From positions 1 to 22,355 of the forward strand of contig JAWLCG010000032.1 in NCBI GenBank assembly GCA_041687295.1: DNA of 22,355 bases, written 5' to 3'. Within the stretch, counting starts at the first letter, position 1; the number at the start of each line of letters is the position of its first letter. Shown in pieces: positions 13,351-19,830 of the stretch. The position numbers were made by a program, and so were the translations under genes. The notes under the pieces were generated by a model, which was given only the letters and a program-made list of their open reading frames with translations, was not told the origin of the DNA and made no database searches. The stretch is from JAWLCG01 sp041687295. GTDB lineage: Bacteria; Planctomycetota; Phycisphaerae; SM23-33; FEN-1343.

Positions 13351-15056
13351 TGCACCGGCCGAACGCCAACTGCCGTGGGTGCGGTGTCTGCAGCGTCTGC
13401 AGCCACGCCCCGGATGGCCCGTCGGTGCTCGCACGGCTGCGGACAGCGCAGCCGTGGCACCCGGCGCCGGCTCTGGCAGCCCCGTTTACGGGGCTTGGCC
13501 CGCGTAGCGGGCATCGGCCCGGCCTTTTGGGCCGGGTACGTCGGGGCCATTGGATTGTCCTTCCCAGCCCGCTTCAGCGGGCTTACCCGCAGGGGGTCCG
13601 TAAGCCCGCTGAAGCGGGCTGGGAAGAGAAACACAGGGGTGGCCGTTGCCCCCAGGGCTATAAGCCCTGGGCTACACCCCGCTTCGCGGGGCCAAGGCCG
13701 GTGAACCGGCCTGAAGAGGGCCCCACCGGCGAAGCGGGGAATCGGGCTGAAGAGGGCATCGCTGGCGAGGCGGTGAACCGGGTTGAAGAGGTCCTGCCTG
13801 GCCAGGCGGCGAACTGGTCTGGTGAGAGCGTTCGTGGCCGGGCGGGTCGCGGCGGGACCGCAAACGCAGCGTTCCAGCCGGGAGGGTCCGCTGCAGGACG
13901 GCTGGCCGTGGTCGCGGTGGTTGTGCTGTCGCTGACGGGTTTGGCGGCGGGGCAGTCTGCTTCGGGTGGGCCTGACCTGTCGCCTCTGGGACGGCTGGGG
14001 GTGGGCCATGGGGGGGGGGTGCGGGTGCTCGACAGGCACGTTCGCACGCGGCTTGGGGCGATGGATCAACTGGCGGGGTCGTCTTCGACGGCGGCCTGGC
14101 TGGGGAGGCATTTGGGGGCTGGGGTGCTGGCGTCCAGCGTTCAGCCCTCGCCCTGGCGGGCGCGGGCAGAGCGGGCGTACCATCGGCTGCACCGGTTCAC
14201 GGTGTTGTGGGTGGGCTACGCGGTGGCCTCGGCCCTGCTGGGGGCGAGCCTGGCCTGGCCCCGGCGGCGGCTGTGGCGGCGGTCGGGGCTGGCGGTGTTC
14301 GCTGTGGCGACCGGGGCGCTGGCGGCGGGTTCCGCCATCCGCTGGTGGCTGTCGGATCGCCCCTGGTACCTGCCGCCGATGACCGGGCAGTTCGAGAGCG
14401 TCACGGCCGCCGCCCTGCTGGGGGCCCTGGCGGCGGGGGTTCTGGAGTGGGTCAGCCGGCGGGGCTGGTATGCCCTGGCGGCCAGCGTCTTCGCGACGGT
14501 GGCGCTGCTGTGCGGCTTTACGCTGCCGCGGGCGATGGGTGCGGACATTCGCCCCGTCCAGGGCATCCTGAACAACTGGATCCTGCCGCTGCACGTGGGG
14601 GTGATCATCCTGGGTTACGCGATGGTGGCCATGGGGTTGGTGATCAGCCTGGCCTACCTGGTGGCCTTGGCCCGGCCCGGCGTGCGGGGGCGGTCCGGGC
14701 CGCGGGCCAGCGGACCGGACCTATGCGCCGACCGGCCTGAGGGGCTGCTGGCGGGGCTGGACCGCAGCAACCTCGTGGTGGCCCAGCTGGCGACGCTCCT
14801 GATCGGCGCCGGCACGCTGCTGGGGGCCGTCTGGGCCGACTACAGTTGGGGCCGATGGTGGGGCTTCGACCCCAAGGAGACCTGGGCCCTGATCACCTTC
14901 CTGGTCTACGTGGCGATCGTCCACGGGCGCTTCTGGGTCCGCCCCAGCCGCCGGGGCCTCTGGACGGCCGGCCTGACGGTGGCCGGGGCCGCCGGGGTGC
15001 TGTTCAACTGGGTCGTCGTGAAATACCTGCTGCCCAGCCTGCACGGCTACGCGTGA
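13347..15056 (+). CDS. ccsA: CcsA-type cytochrome c assembly protein with a repeat-derived N-terminal extension
   Basis: 569 residues from ATG 13347, which overlaps the resB stop (ATGA). The C-terminal part (about 285-569) is a clear CcsA: several TM helices, the tryptophan-rich heme-handling motif WGRWWGFDPKETW (W501-W513), and heme-ligand-type histidines H416 (LPLHVG) and H526 (IVHGRF). Before it, residues 187-203 (LAVVAVVVLSLTGLAAG) look like a signal or TM segment, followed by RLGVGHGGGVRVLDRHVRT, similar to the HGGRVKPxDT motif seen in related assembly proteins. Residues 1-186 are abnormal: CRGCGVCSVC at 9-18, then sequence encoded by palindromic repeats and four 12-residue tandem repeats. 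Either this extension is translated or the true start is a GTG near 13909; the ATGA overlap favours 13347. Confidence 0.85.
   Translation: MMHRPNANCRGCGVCSVCSHAPDGPSVLARLRTAQPWHPAPALAAPFTGLGPRSGHRPGLLGRVRRGHWIVLPSPLQRAYPQGVRKPAEAGWEEKHRGGRCPQGYKPWATPRFAGPRPVNRPEEGPTGEAGNRAEEGIAGEAVNRVEEVLPGQAANWSGESVRGRAGRGGTANAAFQPGGSAAGRLAVVAVVVLSLTGLAAGQSASGGPDLSPLGRLGVGHGGGVRVLDRHVRTRLGAMDQLAGSSSTAAWLGRHLGAGVLASSVQPSPWRARAERAYHRLHRFTVLWVGYAVASALLGASLAWPRRRLWRRSGLAVFAVATGALAAGSAIRWWLSDRPWYLPPMTGQFESVTAAALLGALAAGVLEWVSRRGWYALAASVFATVALLCGFTLPRAMGADIRPVQGILNNWILPLHVGVIILGYAMVAMGLVISLAYLVALARPGVRGRSGPRASGPDLCADRPEGLLAGLDRSNLVVAQLATLLIGAGTLLGAVWADYSWGRWWGFDPKETWALITFLVYVAIVHGRFWVRPSRRGLWTAGLTVAGAAGVLFNWVVVKYLLPSLHGYA
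13478..13536 (+). repeat. Cluster of three palindromes inside the ccsA frame
   Basis: AGCCCCGT-TT-ACGGGGCT (13478-13495), GCCCGC-GTA-GCGGGC (13498-13512) and CCCGGCC-TTTTG-GGCCGGG (13518-13536) follow one another within 60 nt. All look like the short palindromic repeats of the intergenic gaps, but here they lie in an open coding frame. Confidence 0.75.
13560..13626. repeat. 27-bp perfect inverted repeat made of nested palindromes
   Basis: The arms 13560-13586 and 13600-13626 are perfect reverse complements around a 13-nt loop. Each arm itself contains the palindrome AGCCCGCTTCAGCGGGCT or its near-identical complement, so it can fold as one long hairpin or as two short ones. Reading-frame continuity through it is kept. 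Confidence 0.9.
13651..13691 (+). repeat. Two further palindromes in the ccsA 5' region
   Basis: CCCAGGGCT-ATA-AGCCCTGGG (13651-13671) and CCCCGC-TTC-GCGGGG (13677-13691). They directly precede the 36-bp tandem array. Confidence 0.75.
13700..13843 (+). repeat. Four 36-bp tandem repeats encoding 12-residue units
   Basis: Units at 13700, 13736, 13772 and 13808, each exactly 36 bp. Units 1-3 share GGTGAACCGG-like starts, TGAAGAGG in the middle and a GGCxAGGC-like end; unit 4 is more diverged. Encoded repeats are VNRPEEGPTGEA, GNRAEEGIAGEA, VNRVEEVLPGQA and ANWSGESVRGRA (consensus xNRxEExxxGEA). The unit length is a multiple of three, so the frame survives changes in copy number. Confidence 0.85.
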
Positions 15057-15081
15057 GCAACCTGCGTCGCCGGGCCTCTCC

Positions 15082-15135
15082 GGTAGGGTACGTGGGTTCT
15101 CGCCGAAGCGCCGCGCAGGCGAGGTTCCGCGTACC
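15082..15135. repeat. Imperfect inverted repeat downstream of ccsA
   Basis: GTAGGGTACGTGGGTTCTCG and, after a short spacer, GCGAGGTTCCGCGTACC form an imperfect long hairpin. It belongs to the TAGGGT...ACC type of intergenic repeat and lies between the convergent ccsA and kinase genes. Confidence 0.55.
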
Positions 15136-15170
15136 GACGCACTTCTACCACCGTGTCCTGTTGGACCCAG

Positions 15171-15207
15171 GCTGCCGGGCCTCGCTGGCGCTCGACCCGG
15201 CCTACGC
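15171..15207 (-). repeat. Dispersed TAGGC repeat (type C), copy 1
   Basis: GCTGCCGGGCCTCGCTGGCG then CTCGACCCGGCCTACGC on the plus strand. Its first 25 bp are identical to those of the copy beginning at 15217, and its reverse complement matches 19647-19683 closely. Confidence 0.8.
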
Positions 15208-15216
15208 GCTGGGTCG

Positions 15217-15254
15217 CTGCCGGGCCTCGCTGGCGCTCGAAGAGAGCCTACGCG
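15217..15254 (-). repeat. Dispersed TAGGC repeat (type C), copy 2, overlapping the kinase stop
   Basis: Same 25-bp core as the copy at 15171, 46 bp further on, and the same CCTACGC end. On the minus strand this end reads GCG-TAG-GC, and its TAG (15250-15248) is the stop codon of the kinase gene. Confidence 0.8.
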
Positions 15255-17191
15255 TCGAGCACGTCGCGGACGCGGGCGGCGAGCTCTTCGGGGCAGAAGG
15301 GTTTCTGGAGGAAGTGGGCGCCCTGGTCGGCGGCGATGCGGGCGACGAAGCGGTGATCGGCGTAGCCGGACATGTACAGCACCCGCAGGTCGGGCCGGGC
15401 GCGGCGGAGGCGGTCGGCGAGCTCCTCGCCGCCCATCTCGGGCATCACCACGTCGGTCAGCAGCAGGTCGAGCGAGCCTTCGTGGCCCTGGCCCAGTGGC
15501 AGGGCCTCGCGGGCGTCGGGGCTGACCAGGACGTTGTAGCCCAGGTCGCGCAGGATGCGGGCGGTCAGCAGGCGGACCCTCTCGTCGTCCTCGACGACCA
15601 GGATCGTCTCGGACCCGGCCGGCCGGGCCAGCGGGGCCGGGACGGTGGCCGGGGCCGGCGTCGCCTCGGTGACCAACGGCAGGTAGACGCGGAAGGTGCT
15701 GCCCTGGCCGGGCTGGCTGGTGACCTCGATGTGCCCGCCGCTCTGCTCGACGAAGCCGTACACCATCGCCAGGCCCAAGCCGGTGCCCTTGCCGACCGGC
15801 TTGGTGGTGAAGAAGGGGTCGAAGATCCGGTCGAGCAGCTCGGGGGCCATGCCCGTACCGGTGTCGCTGACCAGCACCAGCACGTAACAGCCGGGCCGGG
15901 GGCGGGCCGGGGCCTGCTGGCCGGGCTGGCCCAGCGTGACCGTGCGGGTCTCGAGCACCAGCTTGCCGCCGGCCTCCATGGCGTCGCGGGCGTTGATGGC
16001 AAGGTTCATGATCGCCTGCTCGAACTGCCCGCGGTCGACCCACACCGTGCCGCGCTGGGCCCCCGGCAGCAGGTCCAGGAGGATGTCCTCGCCGATCATC
16101 CGCGCCAGGGGGCCCTGCAGGTCGGCCAGCACGGCGTTGAGGTCGACCACCTCGGGCCGAAGCACCTGGCGCCGGCTGAAGGCCAGCAGCTGGCCCGTCA
16201 GGCCGGTGGCCCGCTCGGTGGCCCGGCGGATCTCGGTCAGCGGGTCGTAGTGTGGGTGCTCGGGGCCCAGTTCGCGCAGCAGCAGGTCGCAGTAGCCCTG
16301 GATGATCGTCAGCTGGTTGTTGAAGTCGTGCGACACGCCACCGGCCAGGCGTCCGACGGCCTCGAGCTTCTGGGCCTGGCGGAGCTGCTCGGCGGAACGC
16401 TCGAGCTGCTGCTGGGCCTGGCGGCGCTCGGAGATGTCGCGGGCGATGGCCAGCACCCGCCGCTGGCCGCTGTCCTCCAGCAGGCCCAGGCGGATCTCCA
16501 CGGGCAGCATGCTGCCGTCGCGGCGGCGGTGCTCGCTCTCGAAGGTGATGGCCTCCTGATGCTCCAGCTGTTCCGCCATCTGGCGGCTCTGCTCGGCGGT
16601 GTGGCGGGTGTCCAGGTCGACTACGCGCATCGTCAGCAGCTCTTCCCGGCTGTAGCCCAGCGTCTGGCAGGCGCACTGGTTGCAGTCGAGCAGTCGGCCC
16701 TCCAAATCGTGGACGAAGATGGCGTCGACGGCGTTCTCGACGAGGCTGCGGAAGCGCTGCTCGCTCTGGCGGAGGGTCTGCTCGGCCCGCTTGCGCTCGG
16801 TGATGTCGACGATCAGGCCGCGGATGCCCACCACCTGCCCGTCGCGGAGCATGGGCGTGGAGTAGAACGCGGCGGGAAAGGTCCGCCCGTCGACGGTCTT
16901 GACGGTGTACTCGTTGCCGGTGAGCCGCTCGCCGGCCATGACGCGCCGGAAATTCTCGCCGGCCCGGCCACGCTCGGCCGGCACGATGATGTCCAGGGCG
17001 TGGACGCCGCGTTCGAAGTCGGCCTGGCTGTAGCCGAAGGCCTCGAAGGCCTGGCGGTTGGCGAAGGTCAGCCGGCCGGTGATGTCCATCTCGTAGACGA
17101 TCTGGGGCAGCAGGCTGGCCAGTTCGCGGTAGCGGCGCTCGCTCTCACGGAGGGCGCCCAGCCACGCCGGCGCGTCGGCGGGCAGGGCCAT
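15248..17191 (-). CDS. Soluble PAS-PAS hybrid histidine kinase with receiver domain
   Basis: 647 residues from ATG 17191; ATG 17260 in the same frame is possible, but its first 23 residues (MCRWRLSGRGCL...) look non-coding and neither start has a good ribosome site. Two PAS domains (about 15-135 and 140-255) end in IVDITERKRAEQTL and IARDISERRQAQQQL. A HisKA domain with phosphoacceptor H288 (GGVSHDFNNQLT) follows, then a HATPase with N-box (NLAINARDAM), DTGTGM, FDPFFTTK and GKGTGLGLAMVYG, then a receiver (ILVVEDDERVR, phosphoacceptor D580 in LLLTDVVMPEM, and the conserved Lys in LQKPF). There are no TM segments, so it senses a cytosolic signal. The H-D-F-N-N box places it in the hybrid family common in planctomycetes. 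No output regulator lies nearby. The stop falls in a dispersed repeat. Confidence 0.93.
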   Translation of the reverse strand: MALPADAPAWLGALRESERRYRELASLLPQIVYEMDITGRLTFANRQAFEAFGYSQADFERGVHALDIIVPAERGRAGENFRRVMAGERLTGNEYTVKTVDGRTFPAAFYSTPMLRDGQVVGIRGLIVDITERKRAEQTLRQSEQRFRSLVENAVDAIFVHDLEGRLLDCNQCACQTLGYSREELLTMRVVDLDTRHTAEQSRQMAEQLEHQEAITFESEHRRRDGSMLPVEIRLGLLEDSGQRRVLAIARDISERRQAQQQLERSAEQLRQAQKLEAVGRLAGGVSHDFNNQLTIIQGYCDLLLRELGPEHPHYDPLTEIRRATERATGLTGQLLAFSRRQVLRPEVVDLNAVLADLQGPLARMIGEDILLDLLPGAQRGTVWVDRGQFEQAIMNLAINARDAMEAGGKLVLETRTVTLGQPGQQAPARPRPGCYVLVLVSDTGTGMAPELLDRIFDPFFTTKPVGKGTGLGLAMVYGFVEQSGGHIEVTSQPGQGSTFRVYLPLVTEATPAPATVPAPLARPAGSETILVVEDDERVRLLTARILRDLGYNVLVSPDAREALPLGQGHEGSLDLLLTDVVMPEMGGEELADRLRRARPDLRVLYMSGYADHRFVARIAADQGAHFLQKPFCPEELAARVRDVLDA

Positions 17192-17299
17192 GGGGGCGGG
17201 GTCTGGACTGGAATCGTCAGGAGCCAAACAGCCTCTCCCGGACAGGCGCCATCGGCACATCCGCGGGCCTGCGATCCACCATCCAGCCCGACAGGGACG

Positions 17300-17980
17300 T
17301 CACCTCCTTAACAAACCCTTGCGGGCGGTGCAAGTACCGGTCGGACCGGCCGACCGGCGGCGCCGCCGGACCAGGGCCAGGCCGCCCACCGCCAGCAGGG
17401 CCAGGCTGGACGGCTCGGGCACCAGCATCAGGCGGGTCATCACCAGTTCGCCCCCGTCGGAGTCGCGCAGGACGCGATAGCCGCTCTGGGAGGGTTCGGC
17501 CGCCGCCGGCAGCGAGCCGAGCATGGCGTTGGCGGTCAGGATGATCTCGTCGTCGGCCCGGACGGAAAAGCCGCCCGCCGAGACGTCCCACCCCGGGCCG
17601 CTCTCGTGGAGGACCTCCCACAGGGCCACGTTCAGGGCGGCCGCCAGGACGTCGGTGCCCGCGCGGTCGGCGTAGCGGTCGAGCAGCCAGGCGACTTGCG
17701 GGCCGCGGTCCAGGCCCATCAGGGCCGACTCGGTGACCTCCCCGCCCGGCAACGGGCCCGGCAGGTCCAGTCGAAAGCCCAGGCAGTGGCTCTGCTGGTA
17801 GGTGAACGCGTGCAGGCCGGCCGGCACGGACAGCCCGTCGGCGTCCAGGCCCGGGGCGACGATCTCGACCAGCGTGGCCGGCCCAGGCAGGCCGTACTGC
17901 AGCAGCTCGGCCCCGGCGGGCGCAGCGATCCCCAGCCCCAGGGCGCCCAGGCCCAGAAAGGCGCAGACGAATGTCCTCAT
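17300..17980 (-). CDS. PEP-CTERM exported protein, thioester-domain-like
   Basis: 226 residues from ATG 17980, with AAGGAG 6-7 nt upstream. Signal peptide about 1-24 (RTFVCAFLGLGALGLGIAA then PAGA). The C-terminus has the PEP-CTERM sorting signal: VPEPSSLALLAVGGLALV followed by RRRRR, but with an extra 17-residue tail (SAGPTGTCTARKGLLRR). Exosortase normally cleaves such proteins at the PEP motif during export to the cell surface or matrix. The middle part contains YQQSHCLGFRLDLPGPL, VAWLLDRYA and AALNVALWEVLHE. This layout recalls class I thioester domains, in which a Cys after an aromatic residue bonds to a Gln in a QxAxW motif; here the Gln position is Asn. Its stop is 109 nt from the kinase start, on the same strand, so co-transcription is possible. 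Confidence 0.85.
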   Translation of the reverse strand: MRTFVCAFLGLGALGLGIAAPAGAELLQYGLPGPATLVEIVAPGLDADGLSVPAGLHAFTYQQSHCLGFRLDLPGPLPGGEVTESALMGLDRGPQVAWLLDRYADRAGTDVLAAALNVALWEVLHESGPGWDVSAGGFSVRADDEIILTANAMLGSLPAAAEPSQSGYRVLRDSDGGELVMTRLMLVPEPSSLALLAVGGLALVRRRRRSAGPTGTCTARKGLLRR

Positions 17981-18209
17981 CGATGGCTCCTTGACCTCGG
18001 TCGGCCCGCGGGTCCCGCGCACGGGGGCTCCTGCGCCCCGGCGGGACAGGCCGACACCCGTAGCCTACGATTCAGCCCCGCCGGCTGCCCGGGCCGCGGG
18101 TCAAAACCGCCCGCCGCCCGACCGGGACGTGTGAACGAGAGCCCGAATCGGTATAATCCTCCCCGTCCGGTGATTCCCCGAGTATAGTGGATACGAGATG
18201 GAGAGACCC

Positions 18210-19598
18210 ATGGCACGATGGATGACGCTATTGACCCTGTCCGCCCTGCTGGGTGCCGGCCTGAGCCTGGCCGGCTGCAAGCGCGAGACCCCCGACGCCG
18301 ACCTGGTCCTGACCAGCCCGCACGACCCGCAGGTGCAGCAGGAGTTCGAGCGAGCCTTCTCGGCCTGGCACCAGGAGAAGTTCGGCCAGCCCGTCACGCT
18401 GCAGTGGCGCGACATCGGCGGCACCAGCCAGATCGTCAAGTACCTCCAGCAGCGGGCCGGCACCAGCGAGATCGACCTGTTCTTCGGCGGCGGCGACCCG
18501 GCCCACGTGGCCCTGGCCCGCACGGGCGACCTGCAGCCGATCGAGCTGCCCGAAGAGGTCCTTGCCCAGCTGCCCGAGTCGATCGCCGGCGTTCAGCAGT
18601 ACGACCCGCAGGCCGGCTGGTACGGGGCCTGCCTGAGCAGCTTCGGCATCATCTACAACGCCCAGCTTGTCCGCGAGCTCGGTCTGGAGCCCCCGCGGAC
18701 GTGGGAGGCGCTCAGCAGCGACGCCTTGTATGGTCGTGTCGCCGGCGCCAGCGCCAAGAGCGGCTCGGCCAAGGCCGCCTACGAACTGATCCTCCAGACC
18801 GCCCCCGACTGGCCCACCGGCTGGGGGAGACTGCTGGGCTATTGGGGCAACTGCCAGAGCTTCACCGAGGGCTCCAGCGACGTGATGGCCCTGGTCGGCA
18901 ACGGCCAGGCCCTGGCGGCCACCGCCATTGACTACTACGCCATCAAAGAGGCCCGGCAGGCCACGCCGGGCCTGCTGGAGTTCGTCGTGCCCGACGACGG
19001 CGGCGTCTTCACGCCCGACCCGATCAGCATGCTCAAGGGCGCCCCGCACCCGCAGATGGCCCAGCGGTTCATCGAGTTCGTCCTGTCTCCCCAGGGCCAG
19101 GCCCTCTGGTGCCTGCCGACCTACGGCTCGCTGGAGTCCACCACCCAGCCGGCCGAGGCCTACCCCGGCCCGACCACCTACGCCCTCTACCGCCAGCCCA
19201 TCCGCAAGGACGTCTACCAGATCTACCAAGGCCGGATGCTGCCCGAGCTGGCCGGCGACGTCTTCAGCCGAGAGTACCCATTCACGCTCGACCAGCAGCT
19301 GCAGAACGCCCGCGTGAACTTCATCCTGCCGCCGCTGATGCAGGCGGCCGCCATCGACAACAGCCAGCTGCTGCACCGGGCGTGGAAGGTCGTCATCGAC
19401 CGAGGCCGGCCGGCGAACCTGATGGCCGAGTTCTCGGCCCTGCCGGAGAACCTCGCCACCACCGAGGCCCTCCTGGCCACCGCCCAGAGAATCGCCGACG
19501 CCCAGGACGCCGCCGACGACCGCGCCCTCGAGCAGGTCTACTCCGACTGGCGCGGCTTCTTTCGCACCAAGTACGAGCGGATCATCGCCCAGCAGTAG
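18210..19598 (+). CDS. ABC transporter substrate-binding lipoprotein, ferric/Fbp type
   Basis: 462 residues from ATG 18210, which has GGAG 6 nt upstream; ATG 18198 is four codons earlier. A lipoprotein signal with lipobox LAGC (Cys23) anchors it to the membrane. The mature part begins ADLVLTSPHDPQVQQEFERA and continues with TLQWRDIGGTSQIVKYLQQR, DLFFGGGDP, GWYGACLSSFGIIYNAQLV and a PDPISMLKGAPHPQMAQRFI region, the layout of type II extracellular binding proteins for Fe(III), thiamine and similar ligands (FbpA/AfuA/IdiA group). The C-terminal part (after about 330) is longer than in FbpA. The ligand cannot be told from sequence. The two-domain permease 232 nt downstream is its likely partner. 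The TAG stop is the first triplet of a dispersed TAGGGCGGGCA repeat. A TATAAT at 18152-18157 may be its -10 box. Confidence 0.92.
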   Translation: MARWMTLLTLSALLGAGLSLAGCKRETPDADLVLTSPHDPQVQQEFERAFSAWHQEKFGQPVTLQWRDIGGTSQIVKYLQQRAGTSEIDLFFGGGDPAHVALARTGDLQPIELPEEVLAQLPESIAGVQQYDPQAGWYGACLSSFGIIYNAQLVRELGLEPPRTWEALSSDALYGRVAGASAKSGSAKAAYELILQTAPDWPTGWGRLLGYWGNCQSFTEGSSDVMALVGNGQALAATAIDYYAIKEARQATPGLLEFVVPDDGGVFTPDPISMLKGAPHPQMAQRFIEFVLSPQGQALWCLPTYGSLESTTQPAEAYPGPTTYALYRQPIRKDVYQIYQGRMLPELAGDVFSREYPFTLDQQLQNARVNFILPPLMQAAAIDNSQLLHRAWKVVIDRGRPANLMAEFSALPENLATTEALLATAQRIADAQDAADDRALEQVYSDWRGFFRTKYERIIAQQ

Positions 19599-19618
19599 GG
19601 CGGGCACCGCCCGCCGCG
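19593..19618 (+). repeat. Dispersed TAGGG hairpin repeat (type A), copy 1, overlapping a stop codon
   Basis: 26 bp identical to 21728-21753. It begins CAGTAGGGCGGGCACCGCCC and folds as GGGCGG-GCA-CCGCCC. Its CAG-TAG is the last codon and stop of the substrate-binding protein. Confidence 0.85.
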
Positions 19619-19621
19619 GGT

Positions 19622-19646
19622 ATATAGCCCCGGGCTTGCCCGGGGT
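19622..19646 (+). repeat. Dispersed repeat (type B), copy 1
   Basis: ATATAGCCCCGGGC-TTGCCCGGGGT; hairpin CCCCGGGC/GCCCGGGG. 24 of 25 positions match the copy at 19765. Confidence 0.85.
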
Positions 19647-19683
19647 CGTAGGCTGGGTCGAGCGAAGCGAGGCCCGGCAGCGA
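19647..19683 (+). repeat. Dispersed TAGGC repeat (type C), copy 3
   Basis: CGTAGGCTGGGTCGAGCGAA then GCGAGGCCCGGCAGCGA, the plus-strand counterpart of the two copies beside the kinase gene. It differs from 15171-15207 by about two positions and a 1-nt length change. Confidence 0.75.
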
Positions 19684-19764
19684 AGGCGCAAGACCGAAGA
19701 TGGGCCACACAGACGCAGAGGACACAGAGAGCAAACGCGCAGAGGTCTCTTGAGGTCCAGAGAC
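19684..19764 (+). repeat. Low-complexity CACAGA-rich segment between repeat copies
   Basis: Contains CACAGACGCAGAGGACACAG and neighbouring AGAG words. From memory this resembles another widespread non-coding intergenic element in planctomycete-like genomes. It fills the space between the two type B copies; no gene is visible. Confidence 0.4.
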
Positions 19765-19789
19765 ATATAGCCCCGGGCATGCCCGGGGT
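19765..19789 (+). repeat. Dispersed repeat (type B), copy 2
   Basis: ATATAGCCCCGGGC-ATGCCCGGGGT, same orientation as 19622-19646, with one difference at the hairpin centre. It lies 41 nt before the permease start. Confidence 0.85.
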
Positions 19790-19830
19790 TCTTCGAGGGC
19801 GTCAAGAACGGTCCCAGATCTGAGAACGGC

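Noticed and set aside
13700..13843. CRISPR array (repeat length 36)
   Set aside because: The 36-bp units are contiguous, diverged and without spacers, and they encode an in-frame protein repeat; no cas genes are present.
14721..16676. Long minus-strand frame spanning the ccsA end and the kinase
   Set aside because: It crosses two real genes and the repeat gap and is Arg/Pro-rich; the kinase motifs are in another frame of the same strand.
14846..17311. 821-residue plus-strand frame opposite the kinase
   Set aside because: Complement shadow of the kinase; no recognisable domain, and it starts inside ccsA.
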